In this document: piece by piece, positions 1 through 5,713 of the stretch
How positions within the stretch are numbered: position 1 is the first letter of the stretch
Layout of the letters: each line of letters opens with the position of its first letter
Assembly: GCA_946644025.1 (NCBI GenBank)
Contig: CAMPCG010000159.1
Coordinates: 1-6,722 of the forward strand
Length of the DNA stretch: 6,722 nt
From: an uncultured Prevotellaceae bacterium
GTDB lineage: Bacteria; Bacteroidota; Bacteroidia; Bacteroidales; Bacteroidaceae
Reading direction: 5' to 3'
Translations under genes and position numbers: made by a program
The notes under the pieces: generated by a model
Told to the model about the DNA's origin: nothing
The model's input: only the letters and a program-made list of their open reading frames with translations
The model's database searches: none

Positions 1-3000
1 GAGATTTCCTTCATGCGGATGAAGTCGCCCTTAGCCACGCGGGCCGTGGAGCAATTGTAGGCGTTGTAGGCGTAGCTGAGGTTGGTGTTGTTGCGGTTCT
101 GACGCGAGCTGGCTATGACGGGTATGTCCGTGTAGGCCTCGTCGCCGGGCACCATCCAGCGGTTCTTGAACTCCTTGGGTGTGGAGGTGAGGTCGCTATA
201 GCGGTTGGAGAAGACGGGGTCGAGGCGAATGACGTTGCCAAAGCTGTAGGTCACGAAGACGTTGAGCGTCAGCCCCTTCCACTTCAGCACGTTGCCCAGC
301 GAACCCATATCGGTGGGGTCGATAGTGCCCGAGAACTCGAGGAACTGCATGGCCTCGGGGTCGGTCTCCTGGAAATAGATATCGGTGACGGTTCTTTGCC
401 CGTAGCCAATGGTGAACGTTGGCAGTCCCTCCTTGTTCAGTCCGGCGAAGGGTATGGAGAAGAGGCTGTTCACGGGGTAGTTCACGAGGCTGGCCTCGCT
501 CGAGCTGGTGAGCAGGTCGATGAGCCGCTTGCGCGACATGAGCTTCGTCACCTCGTTGTGCGTGTGGGAGTAGACCAGGCTGGTGGTCCACGAGAAGTCG
601 CGGGTCTTGACGTTCACCGTCGAGAGACTCACCTCGATGCCGTCGGCCTCCATCTCTGCAGCATTGGCACGCTGGGTGACACCGCCGCCGGCATAGCCGG
701 GGGTGAAGATGGGGCCTATGAGGTCGTAGTTGTTGCGCTTGTACCAGTCGAAGGTCAGGTTCAGGCGGTTGTTGAGGAATCCGGCGTCGAGGCCGAGGCT
801 CAGCTCGTGTTTCTTCTCGTAGGTAAGGTCGAAGTTGGCGGGCGACTCGAGCACGATGCCGTTCTCGTTGACGCTGGTGAAGGGGCGCCAGATGGAGGTC
901 GGCACGATGATGTAGGTAGAGTTGGTCACGTCCGACGGGCCGCGGTCGGCGGTCAGCGAGTAGCTGGCGCGGAGGGCCAGGCTGCTCAGCGCCGGGCGCA
1001 GCTTCTCGAAGAACGCTTCCTCGTCGGCGTTCCAACGGCCCGAGACGTTCCACGTGGGCAGCCACCGCGCCGAACGTGAGCGGCCCATGCGGTTGGTGCC
1101 CTCGTAGCGGAAGGTGCCGTTGAGCACGTAGCGGCGGTCGAAGGTGTAGGTGCCGTTGACGAAGAAAGCGGCGGTGCGCTCGCGCGTGTCGCCAAGGCCG
1201 TAGTAGCTGGTGTTGCGCTCCTGCATCTGCTTGAAGGCAAGATAGTTGAAGCTGGAGAGCATACCGCTCTCGAAGAGCACGCCCATGTCGGTGTTCTCAG
1301 AGCGGTGGCGGTCGAGCGACGTCACCTCCATACCGCCGTAGAGGTTCACCTGGTGCTTCTCGGCATACACATCGTTATAGCTGCCCGAGGCGCGGAAGTT
1401 GTAGCTCGTCATCGAGTTGTCCTGACGGCGCAGTATGCCGCCGTCGGGCATCACCGAGACGGGCAGGGCGTAAATGTTGTCGGGGTCGGTGTAGAGGTAG
1501 GGGTTATGCGAGCGGATGGTACTGTTGTCCATGGCGCGGTAGGCCATGGCCTGGTTGGAACGCTCGCGGATGAAGTGCTCCTGCTCGGTGCCCACATGGC
1601 GCACGGAGCCAAGGGCCTGAAGCTCGACCTTGCGGATGGGTTTCCACGTGAGCTGGCCCTGCAGGCGAAACTCGTTGGAGGTGAGGTCTATGTAGTTATT
1701 GTCCAACTCGTTGAAGATGTTGAACGGGGCATAGTTGCGGGTGTAGTAGACGTCGGGGTCGAGGGCGCGGCTGGTGTTCAGCGCGTAGCTGTAGGGGTTG
1801 ATGTCGAACGAGCGGCTCACGCCACCGGCCACGGGGTCTACGCTCCGTGAGAGCGTGCCGGGGGCCTTCTGGTTGCGGAAAGAGGTGCTCGAGATGACCT
1901 TCAGCGACAGCTGCTTCGAGAGGTTGAAGTCGGCGTTGATGTTGGCCGTATAGCGTTCCACCTTGCTCTGCTTGGTCCAGCCGGGGTCGAAGAGGGCGCT
2001 CACCGACGCGCGGTAGGTGGTCTTCTCTGAGCCGCCCTCCATCGAGACGGAGTGGCTGTGCTGTATGCCGGTGGAGAAGAGCAGGTCAAACCAGTCGGTG
2101 TTCCTGTATTCGGCGGCACGCAGATAGGCGGCAATGGCCTCGTCGCTGTTGTCAAGAGCGAAGGTCTTGGTCACGGGGTCATACTGCGACAGCATCTGGT
2201 ACATCTTGCCGTAGATGCCGCTCTCGGAGGCGTTGGCCGTCTCGGCATAGTTCAGGTAGCCCTTCTGCTGCAACTCCTGGTAGACCGACATCTGGTCCTG
2301 AGAGTTCATGATGTTGAAGGTGCTGTACGAGGGCTTCAGCCTCAGGGTGTACTCGCCGGTGTAGCTGATGCGGTTGTGCCCTGCCCTACCCTTCTTCGTG
2401 GTCACGGCAATGACGCCGGCCATTGCACGCGCACCATATATAGATGTGGCGCTGCCGTCCTTGAGCACTTCGAAGGACTCGATGTCGTCTGAGTTCAGGC
2501 CGGCAATGGCCGACGAGATGAGCGTGTTGGCGTCGCCAGAGGAGAGGTCGTCGGCCGAGACGTCTATGACGTCTTCCAGAATGACGCCGTCGACCACCCA
2601 CAGCGGCTTCGACGCACCGTAGATGCTCGTAGCACCGCGCACGCGAATCTTGGGCGCTGCGCCGAAGGTACCGCTCACGTTCTGCACCGACACACCGGCG
2701 GCACGGCCTTCAAGGGCGCGGCTGATGTCGGCCACACCGTCTATCTTGGCGTCGGCAGCGTTCACCTTCGTCGTGGAGCCGGTGAAGGTGCGCTTGTCGA
2801 CCTTCTGCATACCGGTCACAACGACCTCATCGACCATCACGGCCTGGTCGGGACGCAGCACTACGCGCATACCGCTCTTGGCCGACAGCGTCTGGGTCTC
2901 CATGCCCACATACGAGAAAATGAGCTTCTTGCCCTTAGGCACGTCGATGGTGAAACGTCCGTTGATGTCGGTGATGGTACCGCCCTTCTCGCCCTGCACC

Positions 3001-3128
3001 TGCACAGTAGCACCGATGGCGGCGTCGCCATTTTCCTCGACCACCGTTCCTGTTATACGCGTCTGAGCGACGGCAAAAGTAACGGCGGCCAACAGGAATG
3101 TCAATATGAGAGACACTCTCTTTGCCAT
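1..3128 (-). CDS. SusC/RagA-family TonB-linked outer-membrane transporter, 3' end cut by window edge
   Basis: TonB-dependent outer-membrane beta-barrel of the SusC/RagA family, which imports glycan or peptide fragments together with a SusD-type surface lipoprotein. An open frame of 1042 codons runs from ATG 3126-3128 to the left edge without a stop; I checked the frame at many points. Residues 1-22 form a signal peptide (hydrophobic LILTFLLAAVTFAVA, cleavage near AQ/T). Residues 24-92 are a carboxypeptidase-regulatory-like domain (TGTVV, GATV, TDINGRF, FSYVGM). VDEVVVTG at 99-106 is the usual TonB-box position. The plug follows (GRAAGVSV 141-148, IRVRGATSIYG 161-171, LWVVDG 176-181, IESFEVLKDGSATSIYGARA about 216-235), then the barrel, including NTDWFDLLF. 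The last visible residues, AKGDFIRMKEI, usually lie about 70 residues before the end. The plug has the long loop of one SusC subtype (residues 181-210). The substrate cannot be told from the sequence. The ATG was chosen because the signal peptide starts there and the promoter lies just upstream. Confidence 0.96.
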   Translation of the reverse strand, partial: MAKRVSLILTFLLAAVTFAVAQTRITGTVVEENGDAAIGATVQVQGEKGGTITDINGRFTIDVPKGKKLIFSYVGMETQTLSAKSGMRVVLRPDQAVMVDEVVVTGMQKVDKRTFTGSTTKVNAADAKIDGVADISRALEGRAAGVSVQNVSGTFGAAPKIRVRGATSIYGASKPLWVVDGVILEDVIDVSADDLSSGDANTLISSAIAGLNSDDIESFEVLKDGSATSIYGARAMAGVIAVTTKKGRAGHNRISYTGEYTLRLKPSYSTFNIMNSQDQMSVYQELQQKGYLNYAETANASESGIYGKMYQMLSQYDPVTKTFALDNSDEAIAAYLRAAEYRNTDWFDLLFSTGIQHSHSVSMEGGSEKTTYRASVSALFDPGWTKQSKVERYTANINADFNLSKQLSLKVISSTSFRNQKAPGTLSRSVDPVAGGVSRSFDINPYSYALNTSRALDPDVYYTRNYAPFNIFNELDNNYIDLTSNEFRLQGQLTWKPIRKVELQALGSVRHVGTEQEHFIRERSNQAMAYRAMDNSTIRSHNPYLYTDPDNIYALPVSVMPDGGILRRQDNSMTSYNFRASGSYNDVYAEKHQVNLYGGMEVTSLDRHRSENTDMGVLFESGMLSSFNYLAFKQMQERNTSYYGLGDTRERTAAFFVNGTYTFDRRYVLNGTFRYEGTNRMGRSRSARWLPTWNVSGRWNADEEAFFEKLRPALSSLALRASYSLTADRGPSDVTNSTYIIVPTSIWRPFTSVNENGIVLESPANFDLTYEKKHELSLGLDAGFLNNRLNLTFDWYKRNNYDLIGPIFTPGYAGGGVTQRANAAEMEADGIEVSLSTVNVKTRDFSWTTSLVYSHTHNEVTKLMSRKRLIDLLTSSSEASLVNYPVNSLFSIPFAGLNKEGLPTFTIGYGQRTVTDIYFQETDPEAMQFLEFSGTIDPTDMGSLGNVLKWKGLTLNVFVTYSFGNVIRLDPVFSNRYSDLTSTPKEFKNRWMVPGDEAYTDIPVIASSRQNRNNTNLSYAYNAYNCSTARVAKGDFIRMKEI

Positions 3129-3157
3129 AAAAAAATCGTCGGTTTAGTTTAGGGGTG

Positions 3158-3189
3158 CAAAATTACAAAAAAACGCAAACTTACACAAA
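3158..3189 (-). promoter_or_regulatory. Bacteroidetes-type promoter of the SusC-like gene
   Basis: Read on the minus strand, TTTG (3189-3186) is followed after exactly 20 bases by TAATTTTG (3165-3158), a perfect match to the Bacteroidetes consensus TTTG / TAnnTTTG. Transcription should begin near 3150-3153, giving a leader of about 25 bases. The leader has no Shine-Dalgarno sequence and ends in a T run directly before the ATG, which is normal for this phylum. This promoter implies that the transporter gene is expressed independently of the Omp28-like gene upstream. An A/T-rich stretch (about 3190-3240) lies just upstream of the -33 box. Confidence 0.85.
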
Positions 3190-3267
3190 GGATTGAAAGA
3201 AAAAAAAAGAAAGATGCCAAAAATTGAAGCAAATACGCAAAAAAAGCACCCACCCACGGTCGCAACG

Positions 3268-3317
3268 CCGCTCACCTCACCCTTTTAGGGGAGAGGCTAG
3301 GGGCGGGGTGAGCCTAT
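3268..3317. repeat. CTCACC/GGTGAG palindromic intergenic repeat, copy 1
   Basis: A 50-base palindromic unit begins CCGCTCACC and ends GGTGAGCCTAT. The outer arms (CTCACCC 3276-3282 with GGGTGAG 3306-3312, or alternatively CTCACC 3271-3276 with GGTGAG 3307-3312) enclose a GC-rich middle with CCCTTTTAGGGG. A second unit with the same ends and a different middle lies at 5599-5638. It sits about 80 bases upstream of the transporter -33 box. It looks like a REP-type extragenic palindrome; a transcription role is possible but not shown. Confidence 0.6.
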
Positions 3318-3327
3318 ACCGAAATAT

Positions 3328-3428
3328 TATGGGTGAACGCCATAATTCTTTTCGTTTATTGTGCGGCCTGAGAGGCCGCCACCGCTGCCACCGCCAAATA
3401 AAAGGGAAATATTCATTTCATTTACTAT
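3328..3428. repeat. Hairpin-core dispersed repeat, copy A (decayed)
   Basis: This stretch aligns along its length with 5448-5538. Shared blocks include GTGAAC, CCATAAT, CTTTTCGT, TATTGTGCGGCCTG, GAGGCCGCCACCGC, CAAATAAA, ATATTCATT and TTTAC. The centre is a perfect hairpin, GCGGCCT-GAG-AGGCCGC (3363-3379). Compared with copy B it has a roughly 9-base duplication (TGCCACCGC) after the hairpin and many point differences. The 18 bases that follow (3429-3446) match the 18-mer found beside copy B at about 12 of 18 positions, so this copy may once have had the same flanks. Together with 3268-3317 and 3451-3517 it fills the spacer between the Omp28-like and SusC-like genes; no gene is visible here. 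Confidence 0.75.
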
Positions 3429-3450
3429 AATTCAATTCTCTGTATGTCTA

Positions 3451-3517
3451 AAGCCTGCCCCCTCCCCCTGCCCCTACCTTTGAGGGAAGGGGCTGGAGGG
3501 AGGGTGCTGGTAGGCTT
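3451..3517. repeat. GC-rich palindromic repeat (REP-like) at the 3' end of the Omp28-like gene
   Basis: An imperfect long palindrome is closed by AAGCCT (3451-3456) and AGGCTT (3512-3517). Inside, the left half is C-rich (CCCCTCCCCC, then CCCCTACC) and the right half is G-rich (GAGGGAAGGGG, then GGAGGGAGGG). It lies 20 bases after the stop codon of the Omp28-like gene, where a terminator or mRNA-stabilising hairpin would be expected, but no U run follows on the minus strand, so it is not a canonical intrinsic terminator. Read in one minus frame it encodes PAPSLKGRGRGRG, similar in character to the PSPRRGG peptide inside the radical SAM gene, which suggests one repeat superfamily. Confidence 0.65.
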
Positions 3518-3536
3518 AGTGCCCTCACTCAACTTT

Positions 3537-5378
3537 TCAACGGCCTCCTGTTTCGCTAACCACGCGCTTCTTGCCGTCAACGACATAGATGCCTTTAGGC
3601 AGCTGGCCGCCGTCCATCCGGAAACCACTCAGACTATAGACGGCACCGCTGCGGCGGCTCACCACCTCTCTGATGCCTGACTCCAGACCGCCCACGTCAC
3701 ACTTGGCCGCATTGACCACGACACCGCTACGGGTGTCGAGGAGCAGGGCGACGACGTGAAGGTAGTCCCGATGCTGCACGAGGGCGTTGCCAGTGGTGTC
3801 GAACGTGCCGACGTAGTGCTGGGCCACACCGTCGGACAAGGGGAGGGAAATACTGCCGTCGATGCCCTTCTCCACTCCTTTCACGTCGATGGGTACATGA
3901 TTGTATTTCAGGCGCATATAGCGCTCACCCTGGGTAAACTGGCTAAGGTCGTCGTCGTAGCCCTCCTTGCCTACGAGCGTGTTCACCTGCAGCCACTCGC
4001 TGCCCTCGCCCGTCAGACTGTCGGCGGTGAGCACCAGCGCCAGGGCGTAAGGGGCCGACTCGTCGCAGGAATAGCGGAAGGTGGTGGCCACGTCGAAGTC
4101 GATGACGGCGGGCTGCTGCGCATTCCACGCCGCACTGACACCGATGTCGGCCACGCAGGGCTGTTCCAGCAGATAGCCCACCACGGTGTTAGCTCCGAAG
4201 TGGGGACCATTGCCGACGCCCCAGTAGGGGTCGCCGTTGACCACGCGGTCGAAGCTGCACGACGGACGTCCGCCCATGCTATTGACTACGCTGCGAACAA
4301 AGCTGCTGCCGTCGTAGGCGGCCACGCGCATGGGCTCTTCGTTGTCGCCACCGTGAATGGCAATGCCTACGAAGCGGTCGTCAAACTGCTCCTCCAGAAG
4401 CTCCATGCCCACAAGGCCGCGCGGACAGTTGGGGCACCACGTGCCGGTTAGCTCCTCCATGACCGACCGCTTCAGCGGGCGCTGGCTAAGGGCGATGAGG
4501 TTGAAGTGCTGTGAAGGGGTGTCGACGGGGGCCTCGCCGTTGATGCCGTCTACAGCCACCTGGCAGTCGTAGCTTTTGGCCACAGCAGGAACGGACACCG
4601 TGAGCGTCTTCTCAAAGGTGAGGCCAATCTCGTCGACGGGTGCGTCCAGCGTGAAGTGCTGCACAGGCTGAGCCACACCGTCGAGCAACACCCGGCAGTC
4701 GAAGCGCTCCACAGGCTTGCTGCCATTGACGGTGAAGCGGCACGCCAGCGACAACGCGTCGCCGGCCATCGTGATGGTCTCGGACAGGGGCTGAACGCTC
4801 ACCTCAGAGGCTGCAATATTGGTGCTGCTGACACGCAGCTGCAGGGCCAGCGGACCGCTGCGGCCCTCCTGACGCTCCCAGTTCACGTAGCAGCTGTTGG
4901 CACTTGGCGTGAGACCGCTGCCACCGGCAACAAGCGAGCAGGGGGCACTGGTCTCGAGGGTGTAGCCCACGTAGACGCTGGCATAGCGGTTGGCGGCGGG
5001 GAGCACGGCGATGGGCTCGTCGAACATGATGACGGTTGCCCCGCCGTCGTGCTGCACGTCGCGCAGGTCGGCAAGGGCTATCTCCTTCATGGCCACGTCG
5101 GGTGCGCCGTCGGTGAAGGGCTTCTGGCTTACCCAGGCGTAGGCTCGAGTGACGACAGTCTTGTCCGTAAGCCAGAAGCGCAGGCCATGAACGGTGCCGT
5201 CGATGAGCTGGGCGTTGGCTGTGGTCAGGCGGATGGCGCCGATGGTAGTGCCCTGAAAGGTGGCCGACGTCGGCTGCATGGGCATCGAGGTGTTCCAGTA
5301 GCCCCACCACGCCGCCTCTTGACCACGACAGACGGAGCTGAGAAGGAACAGAAGAAATAAAACGCTGTTTCTAAGCAT
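3537..5378 (-). CDS. Omp28-related exported protein with thioredoxin-like CPNC motif and C-terminal tail
   Basis: 613-residue exported protein that I place in the Omp28-related group of Bacteroidetes envelope proteins; its function is unknown. Residues 1-20 are a signal peptide (MLRNSVLFLLFLLSSVCRGQ, cleavage near Q/E). The Cys at 17 is not in a good lipobox, so a lipoprotein is less likely. Residues 21-185 form a beta-rich region and 190-295 an Ig-like segment with paired cysteines (213, 228, 272). Residues 302-410 are thioredoxin-like: MEELTGTWCPNCPRGLVGME holds the CPNC pair (C315, C318), followed by the strand VGIAIHGGD and a probable cis-proline loop GRPSCSFDR (P372). Residues 420-570 are beta-rich. 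The tail, VYSLSGFRM then LPKGIYVVDGKK (580-604), resembles the C-terminal signals of type IX secretion cargo. Redox activity is inference; many Omp28 proteins keep this fold without known catalysis. The start is the first ATG, with the signal peptide immediately after it. No TAnnTTTG promoter was found upstream. Confidence 0.9.
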   Translation of the reverse strand: MLRNSVLFLLFLLSSVCRGQEAAWWGYWNTSMPMQPTSATFQGTTIGAIRLTTANAQLIDGTVHGLRFWLTDKTVVTRAYAWVSQKPFTDGAPDVAMKEIALADLRDVQHDGGATVIMFDEPIAVLPAANRYASVYVGYTLETSAPCSLVAGGSGLTPSANSCYVNWERQEGRSGPLALQLRVSSTNIAASEVSVQPLSETITMAGDALSLACRFTVNGSKPVERFDCRVLLDGVAQPVQHFTLDAPVDEIGLTFEKTLTVSVPAVAKSYDCQVAVDGINGEAPVDTPSQHFNLIALSQRPLKRSVMEELTGTWCPNCPRGLVGMELLEEQFDDRFVGIAIHGGDNEEPMRVAAYDGSSFVRSVVNSMGGRPSCSFDRVVNGDPYWGVGNGPHFGANTVVGYLLEQPCVADIGVSAAWNAQQPAVIDFDVATTFRYSCDESAPYALALVLTADSLTGEGSEWLQVNTLVGKEGYDDDLSQFTQGERYMRLKYNHVPIDVKGVEKGIDGSISLPLSDGVAQHYVGTFDTTGNALVQHRDYLHVVALLLDTRSGVVVNAAKCDVGGLESGIREVVSRRSGAVYSLSGFRMDGGQLPKGIYVVDGKKRVVSETGGR

Positions 5379-5406
5379 GATGAATAAGGTCTTGTTTAGT
5401 TTCCAT

Positions 5407-5447
5407 TAAGTAGAATGTCCGTATTACTAAGTAGAATGTCCGTATAA
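5407..5447. repeat. Tandem pair of an 18-mer, left flank of hairpin core B
   Basis: Two identical copies of TAAGTAGAATGTCCGTAT lie at 5407-5424 and 5428-5445, separated by TAC, giving an exact 21-bp period (two helical turns). The 41-base block recurs at 5539-5579 with two mismatches. It ends 29 bases before the start codon of the Omp28-like gene, so it overlaps the place where that gene's promoter should be. It may be a protein-binding site or part of a repeat element. Confidence 0.85.
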
Positions 5448-5538
5448 TTATAGTGAACTCCATAATCCTTTTCGTCTATTGTGCGGCCTGCGAGGCCGCC
5501 ACCGCCAAATAAAGGAATAATATTCATTCCGTTTACCA
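5448..5538. repeat. Hairpin-core dispersed repeat, copy B
   Basis: A 91-base core homologous to 3328-3428. It contains the perfect hairpin GCGGCCT-GCG-AGGCCGC (5483-5499), identical to copy A except for the middle loop base, and an A/T-rich palindromic stretch (GAATAATATTC, about 5515-5525). The core ends exactly where the flanking 41-base direct repeats begin, and the hairpin centre is about midway between them (46 and 48 bases). No open frame is supported. With 5602-5633 and 5682-5706 it accounts for most of the 335-base spacer between the radical SAM and Omp28-like genes. Confidence 0.8.
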
Positions 5539-5579
5539 TAAGTAGAATGTCCGTATTATTAAGTAGAATGTTCGTATAA
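5539..5579. repeat. Tandem pair of an 18-mer, right flank of hairpin core B
   Basis: Two copies of the same 18-mer lie at 5539-5556 (perfect) and 5560-5577 (one C to T change), again with a 3-base gap (TAT) and a 21-bp period. Both are in direct, not inverted, orientation relative to 5407-5447, and the two blocks are offset by 132 bases. Confidence 0.85.
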
Positions 5580-5598
5580 CCTGGTGGAGGGAATTCCG

Positions 5599-5638
5599 CC
5601 GCTCACCACTTCCCTCCAAGAGGGAGTGGTGAGCCTAT
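5599..5638. repeat. CTCACC/GGTGAG palindromic intergenic repeat, copy 2
   Basis: A strong hairpin: CTCACCACT (5602-5610) pairs with AGTGGTGAG (5625-5633), then CCCTC (5612-5616) with GAGGG (5620-5624), with one bulged T and a CAA loop. The outer bases CCGCTCACC and GGTGAGCCTAT match copy 1 at 3268-3317, while the interior differs. It lies about 80 bases downstream of the radical SAM stop codon and could act as a terminator or mRNA 3'-end hairpin, but no T run follows on either strand. Confidence 0.65.
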
Positions 5639-5681
5639 GCTGATTTGCTTCCCTGAATATCACTTTGCCCAAAGAACCGGT

Positions 5682-5706
5682 CTCCCCTACCCTTCAAGGG
5701 CTAGCC
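5682..5706. repeat. Short GC-rich palindrome after the radical SAM gene
   Basis: CTCCCCTACCCTT-C-AAGGGCTAG contains a perfect CCCTT/AAGGG hairpin and resembles one half of the C/G-rich repeat family seen at 3451-3517 and inside the radical SAM gene. It lies only about 8 bases beyond the radical SAM stop codon. It is probably a REP remnant; a terminator role is unproven because no T run follows. Confidence 0.45.
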
Positions 5707-5713
5707 TGCGTCT

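Noticed and set aside
396..1850. Long plus-strand open frames (396-1079 and 1305-1850) opposite the transporter gene
   Set aside because: They are antisense to a continuous SusC frame with recognisable motifs. They read as valine/glycine/arginine-rich strings with no known domain, as expected from opposite-strand frames of GC-rich genes.
3224..3430. Small plus-strand ORF of 68 codons across the transporter's upstream spacer
   Set aside because: It covers the CTCACC palindrome and the hairpin core, both repeat sequences, with no promoter or recognisable protein signature.
3425..3628. Small minus-strand ORF encoding PAPSLKGRGRGRG
   Set aside because: It is a translated palindromic repeat fused to an out-of-frame part of the Omp28-like gene; no start signal or conserved sequence supports it.
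3756..5360. Plus-strand open frames (3756-4451 and 4656-5360) opposite the Omp28-like gene
   Set aside because: Same shadow effect. No signal peptide, promoter or domain is visible, whereas the minus frame has a complete architecture.
5407..5579. CRISPR array
   Set aside because: The 18-mers are separated by only 3 bases within pairs and by a 93-base repeat core between pairs. There are no spacers of 25-40 bases and no cas genes.
5407..5579. Insertion sequence or classic MITE with terminal inverted repeats
   Set aside because: The flanking 41-base blocks are direct, not inverted, and far too long for a target-site duplication. No transposase fragment is present.
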